A DNA stretch of 64,000 nt from CAYWYR01 sp964462685 (GTDB lineage: Bacteria > Bacteroidota > Ignavibacteria > Kapaibacteriales > UBA2268): contig CAYWYR010000008.1 of NCBI GenBank assembly GCA_964462685.1, forward strand, positions 1 to 64,000, given 5' to 3'. Below, in pieces: positions 28,533 to 37,266 of this stretch (position 1 is its first letter; each line of letters opens with the position of its first letter). Below the pieces are notes generated by a model, which saw nothing but the letters and a program-made list of their open reading frames with translations, made no database searches and had not been told where the DNA came from. Position numbers and translations under genes: made by a program.

Positions 28533-29399
28533 CTACTTTTTTTGTCGAAATTGCCCCGGGGTTGATCCCGTACAATTCTTAAAGAAAGACGAAAAGTGAG
28601 CTGGCTCGGTAAATCCTAACTCGTACCCTATTTCTTTGGATGACTTATCAGTGAAATACAGCTCTCTTTTGGCTTCGGTTATTATTCTATCCTGAATAAA
28701 CTCTTTAGCAGATTTACCTGTAATCGATTTGATAACTCTGGTAAGGTGATCCGCGCTTACATATAACTTTTCGGCATAGAAATTTATACCGTGCTGCAAT
28801 TTATATTCTTCATCTACCTTCTGCCTAAAATCAGAGAATAGCGTTTGGCGGAAGTGCATAGCATGGGAATTATCTTTATCGAGGGTACACAGATTATCAC
28901 ATCTTATCAGAAATAATTGTAGTAGAGAGCCTATAGCTTGTTGCTTGTAATTTATATTATTCGAATATAAATCTACCATTTCCTCGCAGTATGCTTTTAG
29001 TTTTTCTACTTCCTTATTATATAGCTGAAGCGGTGGGGATTCCCCGAACCCGATAAAGAATTCCATACCTTTTAGAAACCCGTCAGGTATATTGCTCGAT
29101 GCAAGAAATTCCTGACCAAAGGTCATCACATAACCATTTGATTGCCTTTTCTCGATTATCTGATGCACTTGACCGGGCGAGACAAAAAACACTTGGTTTT
29201 TGTCAATATAATATTCGTTAAAATCTATGAAGTGACTTCCTTCTGCATCCAGAACTAGAAGTACTGTATAATAATTATGCCTATGCGGTGTATCAGGCTC
29301 TTTTTGCTGCTTTTCCCAATAATCTTCCATCCTTTTAATCATAAAAGGAGGCGTGCGGTTATCATCATGTACTTCTTTATATATTTTGATACCGCCCAT
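28533..29399 (-). CDS. AraC-family transcriptional regulator
   Basis: 288 aa. A cupin-like sensory N-terminus (about 30-140: HRHNYYTVLLVLDAEGSHF, VFFVSPGQVHQI) is followed by a two-HTH AraC DNA-binding domain (about 190-288: YAEKLYVSADHLTRVIKSITGKSA and SSKEIGYELGFTEPAHFSSFFKNCTGSTPGQFR). The effector is unknown. It lies 9 nt upstream of trmB's end on the same strand, with the DJ-1 gene convergent. Confidence 0.93.
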   Translation of the reverse strand: MGGIKIYKEVHDDNRTPPFMIKRMEDYWEKQQKEPDTPHRHNYYTVLLVLDAEGSHFIDFNEYYIDKNQVFFVSPGQVHQIIEKRQSNGYVMTFGQEFLASSNIPDGFLKGMEFFIGFGESPPLQLYNKEVEKLKAYCEEMVDLYSNNINYKQQAIGSLLQLFLIRCDNLCTLDKDNSHAMHFRQTLFSDFRQKVDEEYKLQHGINFYAEKLYVSADHLTRVIKSITGKSAKEFIQDRIITEAKRELYFTDKSSKEIGYELGFTEPAHFSSFFKNCTGSTPGQFRQKK

Positions 29400-29408
29400 A
29401 CGTAGCTA

Positions 29409-30107
29409 TTATTTTTGATTGATTATTAGCCTGTGAACCTCAAAATCAGCACGGATAGCAATTTGCTCCTGATCTGTCTCGGGCAGGTCCCACTGGCTGT
29501 CTCGAGATTTGAATGACTCATCAATAATTAATTCTGATTTATTATTCTCCTGCCATTTGGCGAGTATTTCTTTATGATACTCATGTAGCTCTGCTACATC
29601 GGTCTGGATAAATAATTTACCGTTTTTATTTAATATTCTCAGGCATTCGGTAAGGAATTCTTCAGTAAAGGCACGCCTTTTATGATGCCTTTTTTTATAC
29701 CATGGGTCTGGGAAAAAATAGAATATACCGGTAACAGAATCAGAATCTATAAAATCCATACCGTTCGCTACAGAATATCTCATTGCAGACGCGTTTCCGA
29801 GCTTCTCACCCTTGATAACTGTATTTATCCAGTTTACCGGCTCGCGCCTTATCTCTATGCCGAGAATATTTACGTCTCTATTCAAATCAGCATAGTCCAA
29901 TAGAAACATTCCCATGCCGCATCCAATATCGAGATAGTCTGGCCCTTTTCCATTATCGAAATGTTCTGCCCAATCTATATTCCCTTCAATTACGGGAGGA
30001 TAATATTCAGGTCGCGGATTCCGTTCATCAAATGGAAAATACACATTTGCCGACATGTGATGCCGCACCCTTTCAGGTTTAGGATACTTTTCGTAGTCTA
30101 TGGGCAT
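29409..30107 (-). CDS. trmB: tRNA (guanine-N7-)-methyltransferase TrmB
   Basis: 232 aa SAM-dependent enzyme that methylates N7 of G46 in the tRNA variable loop. SAM-binding motif DIGCGMGMFLLDYA (about 60-73), ILGIEIRREPVN, and the family signature FFPDPWYKKRHHKRRAF (about 131-147) are present. Length is typical. The AraC gene begins 9 nt downstream, so the two may share a transcript. Confidence 0.94.
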   Translation of the reverse strand: MPIDYEKYPKPERVRHHMSANVYFPFDERNPRPEYYPPVIEGNIDWAEHFDNGKGPDYLDIGCGMGMFLLDYADLNRDVNILGIEIRREPVNWINTVIKGEKLGNASAMRYSVANGMDFIDSDSVTGIFYFFPDPWYKKRHHKRRAFTEEFLTECLRILNKNGKLFIQTDVAELHEYHKEILAKWQENNKSELIIDESFKSRDSQWDLPETDQEQIAIRADFEVHRLIINQK

Positions 30108-30171
30108 AAAATAATTTAATAAATGTAATGGATGATTTCGTTTATTGTATATGGTTTATTTGTAAAAGGAT

Positions 30172-31059
30172 TTACAAGCGTGCGGAACGTTTTTTGAAGA
30201 ATGTATGCAATGGCACTACATAATCCTTTCCAGGGCTGAGTTCCAGCATATCCACTTTTTTTCTTGTGAAAAGCTGCTTCAATTTAATTTGAGTATCACT
30301 TCTTAGCTTGCTATATAGATCTCTATTCTTTTTTGAAGCTGTATCAAGATATCCGCGTTTTCCGGTTTCGGGGTCGGTAATCGGAACAAGACCTATATTC
30401 GCTAATTCCCCCTCGCTTCTATCACTAATATTGATAGCAACAGTATCATGCCGGCGGCCTATGATGGCGAGCTGTTTTTCAAAATCCGCAGATATAAAAT
30501 CCGACATCAGAAATACGATCGCCCTTTTCTTGACGACACCCAACATAAATTCTAACGCTTTACCTATATCAGTACCTCGGCTATTTGGCTTATGCTCCAG
30601 CAGCTCCCTAATCATCCGTAGAATATGTTTTTTACCTTTCTTTGGCGGCACATATAGTTCTATGATATCAGAGAAAAGCAGAAGACCTATTTTGTCGTTA
30701 TTCTTCATAGCAGAGAAAGATAATACTGCCGTCAGTTCAGCTATCAGATCGCTTTTAAGTTGATCTATTGTACCGTAATTTCCAGATGCTGATATATCGG
30801 CGACTATCACCATAGTCAGTTCCCGCTCTTCTTCAAATACCTTTACATAGGCATCGCCGGTTCTGGCTGTAACGTTCCAGTCGATAGTCCGCACGTCATC
30901 ACCTGGCGTGTACTCTCGTACTTCCGAAAATGCCATGCCGCGCCCCTTAAAGGCAGAGTGGTAATCACCTGAGAATATCTGTTCTGATAAGCCACGTGTC
31001 TTTATCTCGATTTTACGAACACGGGATATCAGTTCTTTTGTATCTGTTACTGTAGCCAT
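30172..31059 (-). CDS. DUF58 domain-containing protein
   Basis: 295 aa. Family motifs include DYHSAFKGRGMAFSEVREY, the signature GDDVRTIDWNVTARTGDAYV (about 52-71) and the von Willebrand-like strand ELTMVIVADISASGNYG. It is soluble, without the N-terminal membrane segments of longer DUF58 proteins. It starts 4 nt after the MoxR ATPase gene stop. MoxR-DUF58 pairs are linked to metal-cofactor insertion or envelope-stress complexes (Bat-type), but no VWA/Bat genes follow here, so the client is unknown. Confidence 0.9.
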   Translation of the reverse strand: MATVTDTKELISRVRKIEIKTRGLSEQIFSGDYHSAFKGRGMAFSEVREYTPGDDVRTIDWNVTARTGDAYVKVFEEERELTMVIVADISASGNYGTIDQLKSDLIAELTAVLSFSAMKNNDKIGLLLFSDIIELYVPPKKGKKHILRMIRELLEHKPNSRGTDIGKALEFMLGVVKKRAIVFLMSDFISADFEKQLAIIGRRHDTVAINISDRSEGELANIGLVPITDPETGKRGYLDTASKKNRDLYSKLRSDTQIKLKQLFTRKKVDMLELSPGKDYVVPLHTFFKKRSARL

Positions 31060-31063
31060 TTAC

Positions 31064-32038
31064 CTACGGTACATCGATTTTATTGATTATATCCCTTACT
31101 ATGTCCTCGCTAGTTACGTTCTCCGCTTCAGCTTCATAAGTTATACCTACTCTGTGCCTTAGCACGTCGAGCGATACCGCCCTTATATCCTCAGGTACAA
31201 CATATCCCCTGCGGTTGATAAATGCATAAGCCTTTGCCGCCTTAGCCAGAGATATTGTCGCGCGTGGGGAGCCGCCGAATGATATCAGTGGTTTAAGCTT
31301 TTCGCTTGGCTGTCGTGTAGCGAATATAATATCCAGTATATAATTCTCAATTTTCTCATCCATATATACAGAATCCACTGCATTTCTGGCTTGCAGTATA
31401 TCTTCAGGATTGACTAGTTTCTGAACTTTAGGGAATGCACTCGCGAGATTCAGTCTAAGTATCTGTCTTTCTTCTTCTTTTTCAGGGTAGGATACGACAA
31501 GCTTTAACATGAATCTATCTACCTGTGCCTCGGGCAGCGGATATGTGCCTTCCTGCTCCAGTGGGTTTTGGGTAGCGAGAACCAAAAAAGGTTTTGGTAG
31601 CTTATAGCTTTCGTCACCTATAGTTACCTGCCGTTCCTGCATCGCCTCAAGTAAAGCAGACTGTACTTTGGCTGGGGCACGGTTAATCTCGTCGGCAAGG
31701 ACAAAGTTTGCGAATATCGGGCCCTGCCTTACATAGAAGTCTTTAGTTGCCTGATTATAAATCATAGTACCGACAACATCTGCCGGCAGTAAGTCCGGAG
31801 TGAACTGCACCCTGCTGAACTTACCATCTACGGCATTGGCCAAGGTATTGATAGCGAGGGTTTTCGCCAGCCCTGGCACACCCTCCAGCAGGATATGGCC
31901 GTTGGATAACAAACCGATTAAAAGCCGCTCCATCATATACTTTTGGCCTACAATCACCTTGCTTGTTTCATGTAGCAGCACATCAATAAATTCAGACTGC
32001 TGCTTGATACGTTCGTTTATCTCTCTAATATCTTCCAT
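31064..32038 (-). CDS. MoxR-family AAA+ ATPase
   Basis: 324 aa. Walker A GVPGLAKT with LLE before it (about residue 50-60), Walker B region VLADEINRAPAKVQSALLEA (about 115-135), sensor ATQNPLEQEGTYPLPEAQVDRF, and a C-terminal lid. These are diagnostic of the MoxR AAA+ chaperone-like ATPases. It is followed after 4 nt by the DUF58 gene, the standard partner, and is divergent from the VOC gene. Confidence 0.93.
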   Translation of the reverse strand: MEDIREINERIKQQSEFIDVLLHETSKVIVGQKYMMERLLIGLLSNGHILLEGVPGLAKTLAINTLANAVDGKFSRVQFTPDLLPADVVGTMIYNQATKDFYVRQGPIFANFVLADEINRAPAKVQSALLEAMQERQVTIGDESYKLPKPFLVLATQNPLEQEGTYPLPEAQVDRFMLKLVVSYPEKEEERQILRLNLASAFPKVQKLVNPEDILQARNAVDSVYMDEKIENYILDIIFATRQPSEKLKPLISFGGSPRATISLAKAAKAYAFINRRGYVVPEDIRAVSLDVLRHRVGITYEAEAENVTSEDIVRDIINKIDVP

Positions 32039-32180
32039 ATATCCTTGTAGAATACCTATGAATACTACTGAATCACAGTATAGATTTACGAAAAGCAGAA
32101 GCGTATGTTTTGCATAAATATATCGAAGATTTAGATTTAACTTGGGATTATAGAATCAGTGATAATAAACTATATGGGCT

Positions 32181-32603
32181 ATGCAACCAATAATTGATCA
32201 CGTGCAGATAACAGTTAAAGATTTGGAAGAATCGGTCAGGTTTTATGACAAACTTATGCCACTTTTAGGCTTTGATCTAAATAGAAAAGGTGGGGGAAGA
32301 GTTGAAGCACACGATTTCGACGTGGTGGAATATGTGCATGATAATATCACAATAGGCATCAACTCGCCAAGAAAACACTTTGCCAACGAAGAGGTTCATC
32401 GCCGCAAACCCGGGCAGCTTCACCATCTGGCTTTCAGGGCTTCTAACAAAGCAGACATAGATATGCTATATCCGCTAATTATTGAAGCTGGAGCGGAAAT
32501 AGTCGATCCACCAAAATACTACCCACAACACGGTGAAAAATACTACGCACTATTCTTCAAAGATCCCAGCGGTATTAAACTGGAGATTATGAATGAGGGG
32601 TGA
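32181..32603 (+). CDS. VOC-superfamily protein (glyoxalase/dioxygenase fold)
   Basis: 140 aa with the paired beta-alpha-beta-beta-beta units of the vicinal oxygen chelate fold. Likely metal ligands are His in IDHVQITV (residue about 6), His in QLHHLAFRA (about 75) and Glu in IKLEIMNEG (C-terminus). The substrate cannot be read from sequence. It is a single gene with its own terminator, convergent with lepA. Confidence 0.85.
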   Translation: MQPIIDHVQITVKDLEESVRFYDKLMPLLGFDLNRKGGGRVEAHDFDVVEYVHDNITIGINSPRKHFANEEVHRRKPGQLHHLAFRASNKADIDMLYPLIIEAGAEIVDPPKYYPQHGEKYYALFFKDPSGIKLEIMNEG

Positions 32604-32606
32604 GAA

Positions 32607-32732
32607 GTGGGGGGGGGAATAACTAACTTTAACTCGCATAAGCAATATTTCCTTTTGCGAGTTTTTCTACAAAGAAATGTATTGGATGAATTTTGAAATA
32701 TGTTATAATCTAAACTATTCCCCCCACCCCAC
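32607..32732. repeat. G-tract inverted repeat flanking a terminator
   Basis: GTG9AATA (32607-32621, nine G at 32609-32617) is matched by TATTCCCCCCACCCCAC (32716-32732); ten bases pair perfectly (GGGGGGAATA/TATTCCCCCC). It lies between the convergent VOC and lepA stop codons, enclosing the terminator at 32631. Confidence 0.7.
32631..32668 (+). terminator. Intrinsic terminator after the VOC gene
   Basis: AACTCGCA (32631-32638) pairs with TGCGAGTT (32656-32663), followed by a T run. Confidence 0.8.
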
Positions 32733-32733
32733 A

Positions 32734-34545
32734 TCAATCCAGGCTGAGCACCGCGTGGAAGGCTTCCTGTGGTACTTCTACCGAGCCTACCTGTTTCATT
32801 CGCTTCTTACCTTCTTTCTGCTTTTCCAGTAGTTTACGCTTACGGGAAATATCGCCGCCATAGCATTTTGCCGTTACGTTCTTACGCATAGCGGATATAC
32901 CTGTACGGGCGATTACCTTGTTACCGATGGCCGCCTGTATTGCTACCTCGAACATCTGGCGCGGGATAAGCTCTTTAAGCTTGCTGCAAAGGCGCTTGCC
33001 CCAGTCGTAGGCTTTGTCACGGTGAACGATTGAGCTAAGCGCATCCACCGGCTCTCCGTTAAGCAATATATCGAGTTTTACGAGTGGGGAAGGCCTTTCC
33101 TCGGCTATCTCATAATCCAGGCTTGCATAACCGCGGGTATTGCTTTTAAGTTTATCATAGAAATCGAAAACTATCTCTGCAAGCGGAAGCTCAAAACTCA
33201 TCTCCACACGCTCGGGTGTCAGGTAGTTCTGTCCGATTATGTCGCCGCGCTTTTCCATACAGAGCTTTATAACATTACCCACATATTCATTCGGGCAGAT
33301 TATCTGGGCTTTGATATAAGGCTCATAAATCTTGTCAACATCAACAGGATCAGGTAGTTCAGCGGGGTTTTCGATAAATTTTTCGCCTTTGTCGTGATTG
33401 AGCACAACCCTGTAGCGTACGTTGGGTACTGTCGTTACGATCGACTGGCCGAACTCGCGCTCCAGTCTTTCCTGGATTATCTCCATGTGGAGCATACCGA
33501 GGAAACCGCAGCGGAAACCGAAACCGAGCGCTTTGGAACTTTCCGGCTCAAACGTTACAGCCGAGTCATTCAGTACCAGTTTGCTAAGTGCCTCCCGCAG
33601 ATCCTCAAACCCGTCAGATTCGGATGGGTAAATACCAGAGAAGACCATCGGCTTTACTTCCTTAAAGCCTGGTATCGCTTCAGTAACGCCGCCTTTGGCA
33701 AGCGTTATAGTATCGCCTACTTTTACTTCTGTGAGCTCCTTCATTGAAGCGGTAAGATAGCCAACATTCCCTGCGGAAAGCTGTTTGGTACGGTGCCTCT
33801 TCATGTGCATCACGCCGATCTCGTCGGCCTGCTGGATTTCATTGGCCATGAGGAACTTAACGTCCTCGCCCTCTTTCAATATACCGTCCATAACACGCAC
33901 ATATACGATAACCCCGAGATAGGGGTCGAAAATCGAATCATAGATAAGTGCTTTGAGCGGTTTTTCGGGGTCGCCCTTAGGTGCCGGCACTCTATCGACA
34001 ACGGCGGCAAGTATTTCTGCGATACCCTTACCCTCTTTGGCGGATGCCTCTATAATATCAGACTCATCGCAGCCGATTAAGTCCATTACTTCCTGCTTAA
34101 CCTTATCCTTTGTGGTAGCGGCGGCGGGCAGGTCGATTTTATTCAGAACGGGAATTATCTCTAGATCGTTATCAATGGCGAGGTACAGATTTGAAATTGT
34201 CTGCGCCTCGATACCCTGTGTGGCGTCAACCACAAGTATAGCCCCTTCACAGGCGGCCAGCGAGCGAGAAACCTCGTATGAGAAATCTACGTGGCCAGGC
34301 GTATCTATCAGGTTCAGCTTATATTTCTGTCCGTCCTTTGCTTCGTAATCCATCTGTATCGCATGGAGCTTTATCGTTATTCCGCGCTCTTGCTCCAGTG
34401 GGTTGTCATCGAGTATCTGTGCGTTTGTCATCTCGCGGCTTGTAATACGGCCGGTAGTCTCCAACATACGATCGGCAAGGGTTGATTTACCGTGGTCGAT
34501 ATGTGCTATGATACAAAAATTCCTATACTGCTCAAGTTCGTTCAT
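32734..34545 (-). CDS. lepA: Elongation factor 4 (LepA), ribosome back-translocating GTPase
   Basis: 603 aa, the expected length. The GTPase domain has G1 AHIDHGKS (residues 14-21), switch II DTPGHVDF, and NKIDLPAA. EF-G-like domains II-III follow, and the LepA-specific C-terminal domain is seen as ARTGISAMRKNVTAKCYGGD and KEGKKRMKQVGSVEVPQEAF. LepA acts on elongating or initiating ribosomes. A TATCTTTG -7 box lies 71 nt upstream. Confidence 0.97.
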   Translation of the reverse strand: MNELEQYRNFCIIAHIDHGKSTLADRMLETTGRITSREMTNAQILDDNPLEQERGITIKLHAIQMDYEAKDGQKYKLNLIDTPGHVDFSYEVSRSLAACEGAILVVDATQGIEAQTISNLYLAIDNDLEIIPVLNKIDLPAAATTKDKVKQEVMDLIGCDESDIIEASAKEGKGIAEILAAVVDRVPAPKGDPEKPLKALIYDSIFDPYLGVIVYVRVMDGILKEGEDVKFLMANEIQQADEIGVMHMKRHRTKQLSAGNVGYLTASMKELTEVKVGDTITLAKGGVTEAIPGFKEVKPMVFSGIYPSESDGFEDLREALSKLVLNDSAVTFEPESSKALGFGFRCGFLGMLHMEIIQERLEREFGQSIVTTVPNVRYRVVLNHDKGEKFIENPAELPDPVDVDKIYEPYIKAQIICPNEYVGNVIKLCMEKRGDIIGQNYLTPERVEMSFELPLAEIVFDFYDKLKSNTRGYASLDYEIAEERPSPLVKLDILLNGEPVDALSSIVHRDKAYDWGKRLCSKLKELIPRQMFEVAIQAAIGNKVIARTGISAMRKNVTAKCYGGDISRKRKLLEKQKEGKKRMKQVGSVEVPQEAFHAVLSLD

Positions 34546-34615
34546 TCTCTTCCTTTTCCGCTGGGATAGTGTTTCGGCAGAAGTAAAATCAGCCGATTAC
34601 AGTTTTCACTGATTA

Positions 34616-34623
34616 CAAAGATA
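34616..34623 (-). promoter_or_regulatory. Candidate -7 box for lepA
   Basis: On the minus strand TATCTTTG, a close match to TAnnTTTG, 71 nt before the lepA start. No TTG element was found at the usual spacing. Confidence 0.4.
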
Positions 34624-34673
34624 CGAAAAACGGTATGGCGTTGTTTGTATGGCGGCGAGGAGGGTAAGGATTT

Positions 34674-36761
34674 TTATTCTATCTTTAATTGAGCGGCATA
34701 GCTTTGGTTGTTACTCTCAAGAAATACTATATAACTACCTGAATTTAATCCCTGAATATTTAGTTTATTACCTTCAGCTATACCGGACTTCAATACTTTC
34801 CCTGTGATATCGAAAATGGTGTACTCGGCTTTTCCTGTAATATCCAACACACTGATTGATACAGCAGGGTTTTGCGGAGAAGGGTTAGGGTAGAGACTAA
34901 AAGAATTATGTTTTGTCCACCCGTTCTCAAACTGTTCATTAATAGAAGCTTTAGTCAGATTTTTAACAAAAATATCATTGTTGGTAAAAGAATACAAGTA
35001 GTTGCCTAGTTTGTGTGTACCATAGACCTGTACTGCTTTATCTACAGAATCTACAGTCCATGAACTGCCGTTATCCATAGTATATGCAATAATATTATTC
35101 GAGCCGGTGGCAATGCTCATAAAATCATCATAGAATATTATCTCATCACCATGGTAAATAGATTTATAATTGAATAGTTCATCTTCAGTTTCAATATTTA
35201 TTAAGTGATATGAGAAGTCCAAAGGATTTCCCCTAGTACCGCCTATATGGATCTGGTCATTTATTACAGTCATATTTGGCATTGCTAGATTTTCAAAAGA
35301 ATAGTATTCAGACCAATTCTCAAAGTCAATATTTTTAAAGATACTGAATCCACCTGTTGTTTTAGCTCCCAAAGCGTACAACTCATTATTGTATTCAACA
35401 ATAGAATATATAAAGAAATCTTTTTCATAAAAACCTATTATTTCCTCAGTCTCTAATGTTTCTTTATTCACCATATACAAATATGTTCTCCCGGAAACAT
35501 AAACATGAGTATCAGATTCATAAAATAAATAATTTAAATGAGATTCTTGCGTGCTGTCTATATCGATAATTTGCCCATTTGATATTTTTGAAAGCACCAT
35601 CCTCCACTTATTATTACCAGCCCAACTGCGCCTTATAACGATTTTTTCATCATTAAGGTTGTCATCCACAAGATAATCGAATCCAAAAGAACTTATCGAA
35701 TCTATTTCGTTGTCATGGTTATTTAATTTTGAAAACTTATCTCTTTCTAATATTATTAATTCGTCATTTTTCTTATAAATATCATTGATTTTAAATGTTG
35801 GACGATAAAAATGGAAAACCAGGTTGAAACCTGGGAAACTTGTTTTAATATCTATGTTCTCCGGTATATAACCCAAAATACCATCTTTCCCGCTATACAG
35901 TGTAATATCGTTTTCAGATACAAATTTTGATATATATGGCAGATTAATAGAATTCTGGAGATTAAAAGTCTCATCGGTTGTTCTTAGTACAAGGTGCACT
36001 GAAAAACCCATCACACCGAAAATAATGATGTCATTATTTGCATTTATTTCGGCTGCAACAACTATATTAAGCTTAGAGCCTATTTCGACAGGCTCGATTG
36101 TATTTAAACTTTTGTCAGTTTTTTGCACATATTCTTGTTTTGGCGTGAAATATATACTCTCACCATCTGAAAAAACCGTTGTTATATCTGTTTGATATCC
36201 AGAATTTTGAATGATATACCCGTCTTCAAAATCGTATGTTGCTAGATGTCCATTATCACCTACAAAATATATTGTGTTTGATTCAAATAATACTGCATTC
36301 CAATCATCAAGATCATCCTTTATTACTGTAATTTGATTAGTTGAGCTATTATAGTGCATGATGCTTTTATTATTCACCATGTAGATTTCCTTATCAATCA
36401 CACCTATAGCTTTGATATCTTCTTGGAGATCTAAATCAATTCTGTTCCAATTATTACCCATATCGGTTGATGTGAGCAATAAACCATTTTCACCAACGGC
36501 ATAGAAAATACCATCAATATACTCGATATTAAGTAGTGAACCGTCGCTTTCCACCGCCCTTACATACTCAACTTTGTCAGTACCGGGTAAATTAATTTTA
36601 TAGATAGACCCAAAATCACCAACAGCTACTATGTTTGTTTCATCCACGATTTTTATATCGTTTATATCATAGTCATATAATGATTTATTTAGCGGTTTCC
36701 ATACACCAGCTGATGATATACTTAAAGTACAGAAAAAGGCAATTATTATTAGCTTGTTCAT
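34674..36761 (-). CDS. Secreted YCF48/BNR-like propeller protein with T9SS sorting domain
   Basis: About 695 aa from ATG 36761, which directly precedes the signal peptide (NKLIIIAFFCTLSISSAG); an in-frame upstream start (36803) would place 14 residues before it inside a terminator hairpin. The N-terminal third has repeats of the Y-A-V-G-x-x-G kind (IVAVGDFGSIYKI, FYAVGENGLLLTSTDMGNNW, IYFVGDNGHLATY) seen in YCF48/BNR propellers. The last 75 or so residues form a type A sorting domain (LYPNPSPQNPAVSISVLD to GSYIVFLESNNQSYAAQLKIE). It is probably exported by T9SS. It is the last gene after two smaller secreted genes, but a terminator separates it from them. Ligand unknown. Confidence 0.85.
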   Translation of the reverse strand: MNKLIIIAFFCTLSISSAGVWKPLNKSLYDYDINDIKIVDETNIVAVGDFGSIYKINLPGTDKVEYVRAVESDGSLLNIEYIDGIFYAVGENGLLLTSTDMGNNWNRIDLDLQEDIKAIGVIDKEIYMVNNKSIMHYNSSTNQITVIKDDLDDWNAVLFESNTIYFVGDNGHLATYDFEDGYIIQNSGYQTDITTVFSDGESIYFTPKQEYVQKTDKSLNTIEPVEIGSKLNIVVAAEINANNDIIIFGVMGFSVHLVLRTTDETFNLQNSINLPYISKFVSENDITLYSGKDGILGYIPENIDIKTSFPGFNLVFHFYRPTFKINDIYKKNDELIILERDKFSKLNNHDNEIDSISSFGFDYLVDDNLNDEKIVIRRSWAGNNKWRMVLSKISNGQIIDIDSTQESHLNYLFYESDTHVYVSGRTYLYMVNKETLETEEIIGFYEKDFFIYSIVEYNNELYALGAKTTGGFSIFKNIDFENWSEYYSFENLAMPNMTVINDQIHIGGTRGNPLDFSYHLINIETEDELFNYKSIYHGDEIIFYDDFMSIATGSNNIIAYTMDNGSSWTVDSVDKAVQVYGTHKLGNYLYSFTNNDIFVKNLTKASINEQFENGWTKHNSFSLYPNPSPQNPAVSISVLDITGKAEYTIFDITGKVLKSGIAEGNKLNIQGLNSGSYIVFLESNNQSYAAQLKIE

Positions 36762-36779
36762 ATTAACACCAAAATAAAT

Positions 36780-36806
36780 AGGCTGTACCCTTTTTGGGTA
36801 CAACCT
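36780..36806 (-). terminator. Hairpin terminator between secreted genes
   Basis: On the minus strand GTACCC and GGGTAC pair around an AAAAA loop, extended by flanking GG/CC pairs, followed by an AT-rich stretch with a short T run. It lies between the 147-aa gene and the start of the propeller gene. Confidence 0.65.
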
Positions 36807-36812
36807 TGATTG

Positions 36813-37256
36813 TTAAAAAAGTAATTTAAAGATCGTTTTTTCATCATCGTATTCTAATACGATGAAATGTAGTCCACTGTAATCACTCTTGAACTGGATA
36901 TATTCGGTAGTGATATTATCTAACTCTACAGTTGTACCCTCAGAATCTAATAATTTATATCTGATTGGGATTTTGTCTGTCATTTGGTCTATGAAAATGA
37001 AATCTTCAGATACTATAAATCCTCTCATCTCTTCGGTATCTATCACTCTTTTCCATGTTTTACCATTGTCAGAGGATATTTTGGAGAAGTTTTCATACTT
37101 GAAGATTATATCTGGAGCTTTATATCTTTCCCATGTTCTGCCATTGTCTTTTGATATTTTATAGCTGCCATCAGGATATTTTATCTTGATGTCTTCACTT
37201 TTCATATTGATTGTAGCTATGATAGCTATCAATAGTAAAAAAATATTTTTTTTCAT
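36813..37256 (-). CDS. Small exported protein with two Asp-box motifs
   Basis: About 147 aa from ATG 37256, which places a signal peptide at the N-terminus (NIFLLLIAIIATINMKS). Two Asp-box/BNR motifs, SKDNGRTWERY and SSDNGKTWKRV, lie about 28 residues apart. The C-terminal end, YSGLHFIVLEYDDEKTIFKLL, is reminiscent of the last strands of a T9SS sorting domain (SGxYxVxL...K), but the NP/DxxG part is missing, so this is uncertain. The start avoids overlap with the upstream gene (stop at 37267). Function unknown. Confidence 0.7.
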   Translation of the reverse strand: MKKNIFLLLIAIIATINMKSEDIKIKYPDGSYKISKDNGRTWERYKAPDIIFKYENFSKISSDNGKTWKRVIDTEEMRGFIVSEDFIFIDQMTDKIPIRYKLLDSEGTTVELDNITTEYIQFKSDYSGLHFIVLEYDDEKTIFKLLF

Positions 37257-37266
37257 TTTATGCTGC

